Positions 28,042 through 41,738 are shown, numbered from the stretch's first letter. The stretch is DNA of 64,000 nucleotides from Pseudorasbora parva (GCF_024679245.1 NC_090178.1:24026703-24090702); one strand, 5' to 3'. Made by a program: numbers and translations. Notes: generated by a model from the sequence alone, not told the origin.

Positions 28042-28127
<86 letters not shown>
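28042..28127. repeat. (GT)n microsatellite followed by a G run
   Basis: About 43 GT units ending in a G homopolymer at 28127-28134, within intron 1. Confidence 0.95.
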
Positions 28128-28129
<2 letters not shown>

Positions 28130-28302
28130 GGGGGCATCTGGAGGCGACGCTGTTTGCTGTAATTCAGGAAGTTAATCTCAAGCAGGGTAGTTGCTCATAT
28201 GCCAGCTCTGTATCTGGCCTTCTACCAAGTCACTAAATTCAACTCACCTCCATAATTTACTGCTGCTTTCTTAGCAGGAGAAGATAGGGAGAGATGTCCT
28301 CC

Positions 28303-28468
28303 TTTAAAGGGACAGTTCACACACAAAAAAAATAGTCTTGCATAGTTTTTATTTTATTTTATTTGTTAAGTTTCATACAATGAAAGTCAATGGGTTCACA
28401 ACTGACTTTCATTGAATTAGTGTTCCACACTAAGAAAGGTTTGGGTTCTGGGTGAACTGTTGCTTTAA
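28303..28468. mobile_element. short foldback MITE of the GACAGTTCAC type
   Basis: Left TTTAAAGGGACAGTTCAC and right GGTGAACTGTTGCTTTAAA are inverted. Internally TGAAAGTCAATGGGTTC and its near-inverse make a hairpin. About 165 bp, related to the family at 16491 and 60600. Confidence 0.65.
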
Positions 28469-30599
28469 AAACATGTTAATCGAACCCCTAATTACTGTAA
28501 ACTTAATAAACCCAAAAGGGTTTTCTTTAACTTCATTTCAAAATAAAACAAAAACTTGGGGTATAAAATTTAAAAGTATTAGATTATTTAACCTAAAACT
28601 TTTCAGATTGAATAAATCTCACAAATGTTCAGATATTTAAAAAGAAATACTAAAACAATTTAGAAGAGTAGTATAAGTCTTAATTATATTACTATATTTT
28701 GGATTTATAATATATATAATTTATATTTGAGCTCATTTATTTGATAAATAATTTGTTTGCTCATTCTAGCTTTTTTCTTGAGGACAAATATTTATGCAGT
28801 TTGTGTGCATTGATACGTCGCCCTCATCTGGCCAAATTCTGAAGTTCTCCTCGGCATCCCACCATCTCACCTCACTCCACCCCCAACCACCTCCGTTATT
28901 TATTTGCTTCTCATAGCACCAGTACGCCTACGGTTATCGATCACTTTACTTTCAACTTAATCCAATTGTGAGCATGTTGTGTGTTTTATTATGGTTTGAT
29001 TCTAATAGGGTCAGGATGAATCCATCTGTGGTTTCTCATCGTTTTACCCCTGGCCATCGGTGCTCTTAAACTTGCGTGCCCACAATGCAGATACGACCGT
29101 AAACAACTCCCACGCAAGTTGTGATGCTCAAGATTGTGTAGTGGACTCGACCACCCCTCCGCTATTATCCTGGCAGCTGCGAATGTGTCCAAAACCCGCA
29201 GCTGTCTTTCTCCTGCCCCGTGCCTCCCTCTGTATCTCCCTCTACGTCTTTCCACCTCCATCAGCGAGTTGGCGAGTTTCTCGAATGCCGTGTTGGCATC
29301 GCGGCGCGCTCCCCTCCCTCCACGACATTTGTTTTCCCGTTTGCGTCCCTTCATTTCGGTCATTTACATGAAGAGGAGACAGCTGGCGTGCGTCAGAGTG
29401 CATTTAACGGATGCTCAATTAGCCGTGTTTTGTTTGACTTCTCAATCAAACACATTTAGCTACTTTTGTTGGGAATTTGGCCACACTTGTTTGAGTTCTG
29501 TTCGGTTTGAATTAGGTTTTTAATTGCCTCCCATGCATTCACAGACCTTCTCTTGATGTATAGTGCTGTTGGAACAATTAGGAACCATTAAAACAATGGC
29601 GGCCAAGTCTGCGGACGCCCGAGTGCTGAGTAATAACAGTCATTAGAATAATAATTGGGATAGCAATGGCAGTGCCGATTGTCGTGATATGAATCACAAT
29701 ATTGATGCGGATGACAGAAATAATAATGGCTACAATTACAATGGCAATTGTGCAAAATTTCAGGACGTCCTCAATCACTGTCTCTCATTTTCTTCTCTGT
29801 TCTTGTCTCTTGCTTTCAGCTCAATACCTCACCTGTCAATGTTTTATTAACCGGCTCTCCCTCCACGCTGAATTTAAGACAAGGGTACTCTGAGATGTAT
29901 AGAGCCTGACAGGATTAAATTTAAATAAAGCCAGATGAGCGGGCCAACGGGTGACAGAGGATGCCGTCTCGCACCTTTATAGACTCTCCTTTTTGTCCCT
30001 TCTGAACTTTATATTTTGTTTCTTTTTGCTCTCATCACGAATGGCACACATTCCTAATCCTGATTGGTTCTTTCTGAGACGTCCTCTATATGTCCTGATG
30101 AAATATTTGGAAGGAAAAAAACATTATCGTGTTGGGGAGCTTTGAGCACTTTTGACCTTGATGGGAGTTTAATTCACTATAGTTTGTTGTTACACTAGCG
30201 ATGGTAGAACATTGGATATACATTATACATTGAATACAGAAGAGCACTTAAAAGTCATGAACTTACATTGTCATACTTTTTTCATAATTTGATTAAATTG
30301 CAACTTCATTGGAAATTATGCATAATGAATTTATTGTTCACACTGTCATATTTATCAAGGGCAGTGACAAGCTTGAGATCAAACAAGTACACTCACTTTA
30401 TTAGTGGCAAATTGTTGGTTAAGGTGGAAATGATACTGAGAGACAGTTGAAATTTGTGTAAAAATGTATATAATGCTCTCACAATAAATAGTTAAATGAG
30501 TTATGATTATTTCACTCTTTTAAGGTTATATCATTTAGTATCCTTATTTCCATAGTCGAAGGTAAAATAAAATATATAAAAGGGTTTTATATATTTATG

Positions 30600-31727
30600 T
30601 ACTGATCTGGGATAGCATTATGACTGTGCGAATAACATTGATTATTGCTTCATCTTGGCACATGTTAGTGGGTGGGATATATTAGGTAGCAAGTGAACAT
30701 TTTGTCCTCAAAGTTGATGTTTTGCACGCAGGAAAAATAGGCATGCGTAAGGATGTGAGTTTGACAAGGGCCAAATTGTGATGGTTTGACGTCTGGGTCA
30801 GAGCATCTCCAAAACTGCTGCTCTTGTGGGGTGTTCTGGTCTGCAGGTTCAGTATCTATCAAAAGTAGTCTAAGGAAGGAACAGTGGTGATCCGGCGACA
30901 GGGCCAAGGCTCACTGATGCATGTGGGGAGCGAAGGCCTGTGTGGTCCGATCTGCTCTATGCGATCTGATCAAACCAACAACCTACTGTAGATAAAATTG
31001 CTCAAGAAGTTAATGCTGGTTCTGATAGATAGGTGTCAGAATACACAGTGCATCGCAGTTTGTTGCGTATGGGGCTGCATAGACACAGACCAGTCAGGGT
31101 GCCCATGCTGAGCCCTGTCTACTGCCGAAAGCGCCAACAGTGGGCATGTGAACATTAGAACTGGACCATGGAGCAAAGGAAGAAGGTGGCCTGGTCCGAT
31201 GAACTTGTGGAACACATGGCACCAGGATGCGCTATGGGAAGAAGGCAAGCCAGCGGAGGTACTGTGATGCTTTGGGCAATGTTCTGCTGGGAAACCTTGG
31301 GTCCTGTCATCCATGTGAATGTTACTTCGACATGTACTGCCTACCTAAGCATTGTTGCAGACCATGTACACCCTTTCATGGAAATGGTATTCTCTTGTGG
31401 GAGGAAAATGTGCCCTGCCACAAAGCAAAAATGGTTCTGGAATGGTTTGAGGAGCACAACAAGTTTAAGGTGTTGACTTGGCCTCCAAATTCCCCAGATC
31501 TCAATCCAGTCGATGATCTGTGTGATGTGCGGATGAAGTCCGATCCATGGAAGCCCCACCTTGCAACTTACAGAACTTAAAGAATCTGCTGCTAACGTCT
31601 TGGTGCCAGATACCACAGCAGACCTTCAGGGGTCTAGTGGAATCCATGCCTTGACGGGCCAGGGCTGTTTTGGCAGCAAAAAGGGACCAACAGAATATTA
31701 GGAAGGTGGTTATGCCTGGTGTGTGTA
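30600..31727 (+). mobile_element. degenerate Tc1-like transposon, family B
   Basis: Bounded by TA dinucleotides: left TACTGATCTGGGATAGCATT and right end GGTTATGCCTGGTGTGTGTA. The family normally has longer matched ends, so both are eroded. It contains the broken transposase below. A second copy of this family is at 50116-50762. About 1.13 kb, shortened by internal deletions. Confidence 0.8.
30745..31705 (+). pseudogene. Tc1-like transposase pseudogene, family B
   Basis: Pieces of a Tc1 transposase in several frames: CGQSISKTA-type region near 30800, HRSLLRMGLHRHRPVRVPML near 31050, VMLWAMFCWETLGPVIHVNV at 31265-31325, then PCHKAKMVLEWFEEHNKFKV and WPPNSPDLNPVDDLCDV (the DDE/DxD tail). The protein ends near GTCCAACAGAATATTAG. 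Frameshifts, a deletion between the DE-containing segment and EHMAPG, and stops make it inactive. Confidence 0.85.
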
Positions 31728-32958
31728 GGCATGTTTTCCTGAAATATGAGGACACAAATGTGTATAATGACATGGGTATGACATTGGTATTACAAGGAGA
31801 GGGTGAAATATGAGGGTGAAATATGCCCAATTTTCAAAATGCTTATACAGCATACAGGATTAGTTTTTTTTTTTGAGAAAGTAAAAATGCAGAATGTTTC
31901 CTGTGATGGGTAGGTTTAGGGGCAGAAGCAGTGTAAGGGATAGAAAATACGGTTTGTACAGTATAAAAACCGTTACGCCTATGGAATGTCCCCACATTCA
32001 CAAAAACAAATGTGTGTGTGTGTGTGTTAAATAAATGTACACACACAAAAGTAGTTGGTTCCAAGTTGAAGCATACAGACTTCTTGTCATACAGCATGTC
32101 TGTAACATGTCAGTCTGAGCATGTCAGACATCTTGTCCTAGCTTGGTGAGTGGAGAGATGGAGGTGACAGGTCTCAGCAAATCAGCCAATGTGACAGTTT
32201 TAGCCTAGCGATCCTTCTGATGTCATCATATGGAGTCAGTTCTGGTGATGAACACTGTGCCTTGGTGTCAGGGTTGTGAATCATTACAGACCACCAGAGA
32301 CAGGCTCTCGACGAAGAACACTGCTAATGATGTGCTGTGGGTTCCAGCAACATGCCTGGACAGGCCAGTGATGATGACCTCATGTTCAACCTACTCTATA
32401 CTGCTAAAATAAACATCAACACGAGTGTCACCCAGAACATGCAGTAGACATTACGTTCAACTAAGATGTGTTAGTTTTAGCAGGGAAAGTGCCATTAGGT
32501 CTTCTGTGTTACTTGTGTATGACTGATCCGAGTTCATTCCCGAAAAAGAGCTGTCATTACTGGCGCTTTCATGAGGTGGTTGTCAGATCGAGCAGATGGA
32601 GGAGAGAAGTGTGTCAGCCCACAGTAATGGATAAAGATAACGATGCCATTGGTCTTACCAGCACTTAATTAGGACCCTTTTCTTTCTTTTTCTCCCTCAC
32701 GCTGTCTCTGTCTATCTGTCAGTCTCTCATTATTTTTCTTTTTTCTCTCACTCTCTCTCCTCTTCTGCATAGTTCACACTTCTAAGCACAAAGGTGGTTA
32801 CGTGAGTGAGTTGTTAATTGGTCACTAAGGTATTTCTATCTTCAAAATTGCTCCATGTGCCATCTTGTCTCCTTCTGTCCATCAAAAATACCTTTATAAA
32901 TGATTCATTTCACCAAATGAGAGCCCTGCATTAACTCTGTTACCCTTTTGTCTTTCAG

Positions 32959-33105
32959 CGCGGGGTCAGGCTGTGCAGGCTGAGAACGTGACCGTGCTGG
33001 AGGGGGGGACGGCACAGATCTCTTGTCGTCTTCAGAACTACGACGGCTCGATCGTGGTCATCCAGAACCCACGCAGACAAACACTCTTCTTCAATGGAAC
33101 ACGAG
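32959..33105 (+). CDS. cadm4: cadm4-like exon 2: first half of Ig domain 1
   Basis: Codes for residues 28-77, mature N-terminus and first half of the V-type Ig1. The acceptor is TTTGTCTTTCAG and the donor is GTGAGC; the exon is phase 1 to phase 1 (147 nt). The visible core is ENVTVLEGGTAQISC, with Cys50 as the first Ig1 cysteine, followed by the run DGSIVVIQNPRRQTLFFNGT, which is very close to what I know of vertebrate CADM4 and clearly different from CADM1, CADM2 and CADM3 at the same place. Possible N-glycosylation sites are N37 (NVT) and N73 (NGT). In this family Ig1 makes the trans-binding surface. The paralogue call rests on this exon and exon 3. Confidence 0.93.
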
Positions 33106-33429
33106 GTGAGCACAGCTAAAACTTCAATGGCAAAACCCCATAAAAATAACATCACTTAGAGTGTTTGAACAAAGTTGTTTTGGCATAATTATTTTAATAT
33201 GCCTGCTGCCATTACTTTAGATTAGCTTGAAGATTCAGACACAAGACCAAAGTGTGGTATTGTTTATTTTGAGAAAATAAACGAAAAACAATGTGATTTT
33301 ATTGCAACTTTATATCTTATAACTGTGGGTTTATATCTCACAATTGTGAGTTTCTTTTAATAGGATCTCTAACTCTAGTATTTGTGACATTGTCTAAAAT
33401 GTTACTTTATCATCACACTTGTGACTTAA

Positions 33430-33707
33430 AGGGATAGTTCGTCCAAAGATTAAAATTAGATCATGATTTACTCACCCTCAAGTCATCCTAAGTGTATATG
33501 ACATTCTTCCTTCAGACAAATAAAATTAGAGAGTTATATTATGAAACGTACTGGCTCTTCCTAGCTTTATAATGGCAGTGACTTAAGGGTAATTTTTAAT
33601 ATAACTTTATCTGAAATTCGTCTGAAAGAAGAATGTCTTATACACCTAGGATGGCTTGAGGGTGGGTAAACCATGGGCTAATTTTCATTTTTGGGTGAAC
33701 TAACCAT
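33430..33707. mobile_element. TTAA-flanked foldback MITE
   Basis: TTAA at 33426-33429 and 33708-33711. Ends AGGGATAGTTCGTCCAAAGA and (inward) ATGGTTAGTTCACCCAAAAA. The middle contains CTTTATAATGGCAGTGAC, also present in the element at 56831-57560. Non-coding. Confidence 0.75.
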
Positions 33708-35464
33708 TTAATTTCTAATAATGTGGCTTTATATGCAATATGCAAATGTATTTCTCATAATTGTCACTTGATCTCAAAATTTTGAATTTCTTGCAATTTT
33801 GTTTCTCACAATGTGACTTTCTTATATTAGACTTTGATGTATAAAACTGCATTTATTCCATTATATAATGCTTAACATATAGTCAGTTAACTGTGTAAGT
33901 TAACATAAGCATTAACTGTGAACTTTGATTTGTGTTTTTATATAACAAGGAAACAAATGTGATTTATATTTTATAATTCGACTTTTCATAATTATGAATG
34001 TGTATCTCAAAATTTTCCTCATATTTGCGACTTTATCTCTCTCAATTTGAACTTTATACTAGAAATTGTGACTTAATATCTTATAGTGTGACTATTTTTC
34101 AATATTGTGACTCACATTGTGACTTATTTTATTAGATTTTGTATCAAGCTCTTATCGCATAAATAAATATTTTTCCGTTATATAATGCTTTCTCAAATTG
34201 CTAGAAATTGCAATTAAATAATATTATGCTAAACAGATAATTAGTTAATCTAATAGTTATCACTAATCACATAGATGTAAATCAAATAGACGATTTATGT
34301 ATTTTTATATAGTATATTTAAAATACACATCCACGCTGCTAGTCTGTTAAACGTCATGTATAATTTGTCATTTATTTTTATTAAGTTCTTTATGAAGTTC
34401 TTCCTCATTTTGCAGCATTTTTATCAAGTACAAAAATTAGCTTGTTGAGGACTCCTTTTCTGACATTGACTTCATCAGACACATTCCTTTTCCATTAATG
34501 GTTCTCCTTTAGTGCTGGTAAGTGGTAAATATGTTAAACACAACCTTGGAGTTCATGCTAGCAGAGGAGCAGTCTCTTTTCATGCTAGTTAGCTTTTATC
34601 ATTTTTGGAATATATTTATACTGGCGCCATCAGTCTTTCTGAAATCCTTTTTAACTGATTACACCTTATTTCAATTTCTTTTTAAGGATCCTTTTATGTA
34701 ATAACCTTTGTTTTTTTCCATTGCAGCCGTCACTATCGCTCAAATTTTAAATCCCTTTAAGTGATGACTCTCTGTCACCCTCGTTTTACATGATATGTAA
34801 TGTGTTTTCATCTTTGCCTTTGTAACCCTTGCCTCAGAAAAGGACTCAGAAAGCATACGTAATTCGGTGAAAAAGGGAGTGGAGAGAAAGAATGAAATTG
34901 GTAGAAACAGAAAGGACCACAAAAGCTAAAAGCTGAATTAGTATCCGTGATCTCTGCTTTTATAAGTGCACATAATTGGGCCATTTTGTAGGAGCTAAAT
35001 CACACCTCTTCTGCGCCATTCACACCACTATTTTCAGACACACTTTTTGCTAACAATCTTTAGGCTTTTAATATCTGTGGATTCTACAGTGCAATCATGA
35101 CAGCTCCAGGCTGCCCTTACTGCTTGAGTGCCCTGGTCTAAATGTACAGAGAAACGCAAATTAAAACTCGGCTAACTAATGAATCCCGATAACAGTCTTT
35201 TAGCAGGCAACAGGGCGTAAATATCCCTCAGCGGTCATGAATACAATAGCCTATCAGCATGTGCCCTTTCCATGAGATTCCTTCAGATTGGCCAGATCTG
35301 TGAGGTGTGTAAATGAGGCGTGACTAAAGGTGACAGCAGCCTGGACAATGCATTGACATTTCCCTGCCATTTAGCATGAGCAAAGGCATTTATCTCCTTT
35401 AGTGAGGCTCTTTTACTCCTGTTGTGTGAAACATGGATCAAGTGAGTAGATACACATGTCACAA

Positions 35465-38396
35465 AAGAGCACTCGCTCACTTATTCAGTTTATCACTCAT
35501 TAATTCACAAACGCTCTCATTTGTTTAATGTATCACTATTTTACTTATTCAGTATGTAACTCTAATTCGCTCACTTAAGACTGGAATACACTACACAACT
35601 TTTGCTTAGATTTCCCCCCGAATTTACAGTCTGGATGAGTCAACAATAGTTGCCAGAAATCTGCACCAGTCTGACAGATTTCACATAAAATCAGTACTGT
35701 ATGATGAGCACAGAGTCTGATTTTATTCCTGCTTCGTACTATGTCTTCAGATTTTAAAAGTTGTGTAGTGTTTTTCAGTATTTAGTTGCTCCCTCACTGG
35801 CTATTAGTGATTCACTTACTCAATGTATCATTCACTTACTCAATATATTGTTCACTCACTCACTCACTCACTCACTCACTCACTCACTCACTCACTCACT
35901 CACTCACTCACTGACTCACTGACTCACTGACTCACTCACTCACTCATTCACATACTCAAACACTCACTCACATAATCACTCACTCACTCACTCTCTCTCT
36001 CACTCACTCACTCCCTCACTCACTCACTCACTCACTCACATACTCAAACACTCGCTCACATAATCACTCACTCACTCACTTACTTATTCATTCACATACA
36101 TACTCAAACACTCGCTCACATAATCACTCACTCACTAGTTCACATAATCACTCACTCACTCACTTATTCACTCACATACATACTCAAACACTCGCTCACA
36201 TAAACACTCACTCACTAGTTCACATAATCACTCACTCACTCACTTATTCACTCACATACATACTCAAACGCTCACTCACATAATCACTCACTCACTCACT
36301 CACTTATTCACTCACATACTCAAACACTCGCTCACATAATCACTCACTCACTAGTTCACATAATCACTCACTCACTCACTTATTCACTCACATACATACT
36401 CAAACACTCGCTCACATAAACACTCACTCACTAGTTCACATAATCACTCACTCACTCACTCACTCACTCACTCACTCACTCACTCACTTATTCACTCACA
36501 TACATACTCAAACACTCGCTCACATACTCACTCACTCACTCACTCACTTACTTATTCATTCACATACATACTCAAACACTCGCTCACATAATCACTCATT
36601 CACTAGTTCACATAATCACTCACTCACTCACTCACTTTTTCACTCAAATACATACTCAAACACTCGCTCACATAATCACTCACTCACTCACTCACTCACT
36701 CACTCACTCACTCACTCACTTATTCACTCACATACTCAAACACTCGCTCACATAATCACTCACTCACTCACTCATTCACTCACATACATACTCAAACGCT
36801 CGCTCACATACTCACTCACTCACTCACTCACTCACTCACTCACTCACTCACTCACTTACTTATTCATTCACATACATACTCAAACACTCGCTCACATAAT
36901 CACTCATTCACTAGTTCACATAATCACTCACTCACTCACTCACTTTTCACTCAAATACATACTCAAACACTCGCTCACATAATCACTCACTCACTCACTC
37001 ACTCACTCACTTATTCACTCACATACTCAAACACTCGCTCACATAATCACTCACTCACTCACTCACTTATTCACTCACATACATACTCAAACACTCGCTC
37101 ACATAATCACTCACTCACTAGTTCACATAATCACTCACTCACTCACTTATTCACTCACATACATACTCAAACACTCGCTCACATAAACACTCACTCACTA
37201 GTTCACATAATCACTCACTCACTCACTTATTCACTCACATACATACTCAAACGCTCACTCACATAATCACTCACTCACTCACTCACTTATTCACTCACAT
37301 ACTCAAACACTCGCTCACATAATCACTCACTCACTAGTTCACATAATCACTCACTCACTCACTTATTCACTCACATACATACTCAAACACTCGCTCACAT
37401 AAACACTCACTCACTAGTTCACATAATCACTCACTCACTCACTCACTCACTCACTCACTCACTCACTCACTCACTTATTCACTCACATACATACTCAAAC
37501 ACTCGCTCACATACTCACTCACTCACTCACTCACTTACTTATTCATTCACATACATACTCAAACACTCGCTCACATAATCACTCATTCACTAGTTCACAT
37601 AATCACTCACTCACTCACTCACTTTTTCACTCAAATACATACTCAAACACTCGCTCACATAATCACTCACTCACTCACTCACTCACTCACTCACTCACTC
37701 ACTCACTCACTTATTCACTCACATACTCAAACACTCGCTCACATAATCACTCACTCACTCACTCACTTATTCACTCACATACATACTCAAACGCTCGCTC
37801 ACATACTCACTCACTCACTCACTCACTCACTCACTCACTCACTTACTTATTCATTCACATACATACTCAAACACTCGCTCACATAATCACTCATTCACTA
37901 GTTCACATAATCACTCACTCACTCACTCACTTTTCACTCAAATACATACTCAAACACTCGCTCACATAATCACTCACTCACTCACTCACTCACTCACTTA
38001 TTCACTCACATACTCAAACACTCGCTCACATAATCACTCACTCACTCACTCACTTATTCACTCACATACATACTCAAACGCTCGCTCACATACTCACTCA
38101 CTCACTCACTCACTCACTCACTCACTTACTTATTCATTCACATACATACTCAAACACTCGCTCACATAATCACTCACTCACTAGTTCACATAATCACTCA
38201 CTCACTCACTCACTCACTCACTTATTCACTCACATACATACTCAAACACTCGCTCACATAATCACTCACTCACTCACTCACATACTCACTCACTCACTCA
38301 CTCACTTATTCACTCACATACTCAAACACTCGCTCACATAATCACTTACTTGCTCACATAATTGCTCGCTCACTCACTCGCTCACTCAGTCAGTGT
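35465..38396. repeat. TCAC-based satellite with higher-order structure
   Basis: About 2.9 kb built of TCAC tetranucleotides interrupted by recurring variants (TCACATAATCAC, CACTAGTTCACATAA, CTTATTCACTCACATAC, ACTCAAACACTCGCTCAC). From about 36100 the pattern repeats as a block: the unique marker ACTCAAACGCTCACTCACA occurs at 36262 and 37245, and CACTTTTTCACTCAAATAC near 36635 and 37622, giving a period of about 983-987 bp, drifting by single 4-bp units. Strongly strand-asymmetric: almost no G on the + strand. A degenerate front part begins near 35465. Confidence 0.95.
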
Positions 38397-39099
38397 TGAA
38401 AAATGTCTGGGTTCATTCAGGGCAGTAATCGTCTTATAGATCCAGTGCATTTGGGCTGCTATCTTTGAGTGTGCTGATGGCAGAGGGTCACATCTCCAGA
38501 GCACAGTTGGCCACAGACAAAAAGCTTCAATACTTCAAATGGAAGTAGGGAGAAAAGGAGTATTTAGCGCCAGTCAATACAAAATGGGTTTGTGTGAATG
38601 ATATTTTTTTATCTCAAAAAGGCCCGTCCATCCCCTGCAATTGGTATCATCATTTGTTATTATTATTATTTTCTGACAATTTATTTTTCTCTCACCTTGA
38701 TTTCAAATAATTTTCAACAGTTCTCAATGCCTCTGTTTTCTGCTTCCCCTCTGTATTTGTGTTATTCTGTGTCAGCTGTTCTGTAAGAGATGCTAGTTTC
38801 AACCCTTGTCTGTTGTTGTTTTCTTCTCCTTTTTATCTTCTCCTTTTTATGTTGCTCTATTCTTTTGATCTGTATTGTGTGATTCTCTATCAGAGTTGGA
38901 GAAGTTAATTTGAAACTGTAGCTTGCAAACAACAAACTAATACTAATTAAAAGTTGTAAAGCTACAAGCTTCCCTTTTGATAAAGTAGCAAAACTACAAT
39001 AACTGCTTTGAAGTCACACTTAAAAGGTAATACTTTATTTTACTATCAAATTATTTATAACACTTACAAGACAAAGTGGTATTTAGGTATCTTACAATC

Positions 39100-39310
39100 A
39101 GGATTTACAAAAATATTTTTTAAGGTTTCGAAGGTTTATTATGGTCACCAAGGCTGCATTAAATTGATCCAAAATTCAGAGTAAACAGCAATGTTGTGAA
39201 ATATTAATACAATAAAATAATAAATAAAAAAACATTCTTATACATTTTTATGTGGAAATAGTGCTGCTTTATAGTTTTGTTGAAACTCTGACAAATGTAA
39301 TTACCGTTTA
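39100..39310 (+). repeat. dispersed fish repeat, family R (partial sense copy 3)
   Basis: Shares GGTCACCAAGGCTGCATTAA and CAGCAATGTTGTGAAATATT with the family at 44265-44735. Truncated. Confidence 0.55.
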
Positions 39311-40031
39311 TTTACGTAATTACACTTATAATTACACTATTGACACTTTTGTTACACCTAACCCAACCCTTAAACTTACCCACACCACCACACCTGTCCC
39401 TAACTTTACTTGTATACCATCTTAATAGCAGCAAGTGTGTTACAGTACAATATGAACACAATAAGTACATTGCACTTATTTTTTTTATGTAAGTACACAT
39501 TACTGAAGGCCATCTAATATTAATTGGGGTCTAAATGTCTTAACTGTCACTGTTCAATTTCATGCGCTCTTGCTTGTATAAAAGTATTAATTAAAAAAAA
39601 CGTTATAACGTTGGTAGCATTTTGTCCTTCTTCATTTTCTACTCACACAACCATTTTATTACTAACTTAGTGTGAATTGTCAGCCACAAAACATTTTATT
39701 TGCGTAATAGGCTTGACTTGATTTTAACCATTATGAAAAGAAGGCATTATACATCAGAATCTGAAATAAGACTGGTAAAACAATGGCTAAATGCCTATTT
39801 GGAAGTCAGCAGAAAAGGAAAGTCATTTGAGAGAAAAAGAAAGCCGCTCCTTTTTGATTAAAAATTTAAAAACACATTTTCTTCTTTGCAATAACATGCA
39901 CCACTAAAATTGCTCACAATAAGAGCAGAAAGATGCATTTAGAAAGTAAATGGGTTCAATTTTGATTTAATTTTAGCTTGCGTGTCCTGCATTTCCTTTA
40001 TCCTTGCTTATCCCTACTCTCTCTTTTCCAG

Positions 40032-40319
40032 CACTGAAAGACGACCGCTTTCAGATGGTTCTTTTCTCACCGCGCCTGGTGCGGATCACGTTGACTAATG
40101 TAAGTGTGTCTGATGAGGGCGGCTACTTCTGCCAGCTCTACACCGATGCCACACACCACCAGGTGGCGACGCTGTCGGTGGTGGTGCCCCCGGAGGTGCC
40201 TACAGTGGAGGTGAAGACAGAGGCAGTGGAGGGTGGAGAGGTGGAACTCACATGCTTGTCCCCGCGGAGCAAGCCACCAGCCACACTGCGCTGGGTTCGA
40301 GACCGCCGAGAGATCGCTG
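40032..40319 (+). CDS. cadm4: cadm4-like exon 3: end of Ig1 and start of Ig2
   Basis: Codes for residues 77-173 (288 nt, phase 1 to phase 1) between acceptor CTCTTTTCCAG and donor GTGAGT. It begins ALKDDRFQ and contains the classic Ig signature DEGGYFCQLYTDATHHQ, where Cys110 pairs with Cys50. After the VVVPPEVP linker it enters Ig2 with AVEGGEVELTC (Cys151) and PRSKPPATLRW (Trp164). N99 (NVS) is a further glycosylation sequon. One exon thus spans the Ig1/Ig2 boundary; I cannot tell from this window whether that is ancestral for CADM4 or an intron loss. DEGGYFCQLYT plus THHQ is characteristic of CADM4. The ORF runs a little into the intron before a stop. Confidence 0.94.
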
Positions 40320-41367
40320 GTGAGTTTCATTTAAATGTGACAAAGTAATTTCTGATTCATTGCAGACATGTTTATAAACTATACATACACTTACAAACAT
40401 GAAAAAGCACATAAACACATATACAAACAAAGGAGTCAACTTTTTATTAAAAATCCCTCATGTGTGCATATTTGCTTTGTCTCTTTGTCAGACTCTCTGT
40501 CTTCACGGTAAATGTCATGCATTTCGACTAATCTCTCTGGCAGCCAGGAAGATACGCATTGCTCCTCTCCCCATGTGTTTGCGCACTGGCACATTTTCCC
40601 CTCTATTGCTTTATGTCACTCTATCGAATTTCAAATGCATCTGTCCATCTGGGTCCCTTTGGATGTGTGCAGAGGGAGTTTTTTTGTCAAATACACACCC
40701 ACACACACAGAACTAGATCCAGGTGCGGCCCCAATCTGAGCCTTCCTTTCATTTCTGTCAACTCTATCTCTCATTTTCTAGCTTTCTCTCCCCCTTCTTT
40801 TCCTCACTGCCATCACATTTGCTCTATCTTTTTGTTTCAGCTTTCCTCTTTTTGGCTCCAGAAAGAGAATGACAAAGAGAAACAGAGGCAGGGAAAGTGC
40901 AGGCTGAGATTGTAGGCTTGGTGCTCAATCAGTGTTGTTCGAATATAAAGCTGTGAGCCGAGAGTGTCTCTCCGCCTGCGACAGATTCAGCAGACGGGGC
41001 TCGGCTTGAGTTTGGACTTCTGAGCCCATCGCTGTTCCGCTTGAGTGAAAGTCATTTAATAGTCTGCCTGATCAAGGTTATTTAAGTGTTATCACGCGAG
41101 TAAGAGTTCTATAAACAAGTCAAATAACTTATGTTTCAGACTAAATTCGATGTTAATTTGCCAAGTAGCACTGAGAATGGCCGCCTGTCTGAAAACAGCC
41201 CCACGCAAAACCACACAACTCCACAAACTGCCCACATACTCAGGTCTGGAAGGCCACAATCACAGGCAAGCGGTGTGACACAAATATTGAAACAGCTATG
41301 CAGTGTTCATGTCATGTTATTGTAAGGTGGTAACTCTGAGATTGGGTAACATTTTACAACAGGCCCT

Positions 41368-41738
41368 GAATCCCAATTCGCATACTATCCATACTAAATA
41401 GTATTCGAAAAAAGAATTAGTATGTCCCAAATCTTAGTACCCACGAGGAGAGACTGCATTAAAGACCCACACATGGCAGATCAACGTGCGGCTACATTTC
41501 TCTCCGATATGGTAGGAAATTAAACTGAATGTGGAGGATTCGAACTGTGACGAATGATTGACGGCAGTATAAACGGTGACAGGATGCACGTAACTAAGCG
41601 ATAGAGTCCGTTAAAGATGACAAATGAGTGTGTCCCAAAGCTTGCATACTCTTTTGCTACATACTCAAAAGTATGTACTTTTCACAAAAAGAGTACATAC
41701 TTTTAGGACGTAGTATAAGTAGGCGAATTGGGACGCAG
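41368..41738 (-). mobile_element. MITE with GCTGCGTCCCAATTCG ends (copy 2, inverted)
   Basis: Inverted relative to the copy at 24953-25717: starts GAATCCCAATTCGCATAC and ends GCGAATTGGGACGCAG. Shorter (about 370 versus 765 bp). Right beside it, 41765-41870 resembles the outer repeat of copy 1 (AAACTCACCTACCTGTAACT). Confidence 0.75.

Larger units (their letters stand above)
33106..40031 (+). other. intron 2 of the cadm4-like gene (6.9 kb)
   Basis: Starts GTGAGC and ends TTTTCCAG. Dominated by the TCAC satellite at 35465-38396. 33712-35464 and 38397-39099 hold no recognised gene or element. Confidence 0.85.

Noticed and set aside
28009..28236. ORF made of alternating Cys and Val
   Set aside because: Translation of a GT microsatellite.
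35850..38396. Possible CRISPR-like or regulatory direct-repeat array
   Set aside because: Units are degenerate 4-bp based repeats in a vertebrate intron with no unique spacers; it is a satellite.
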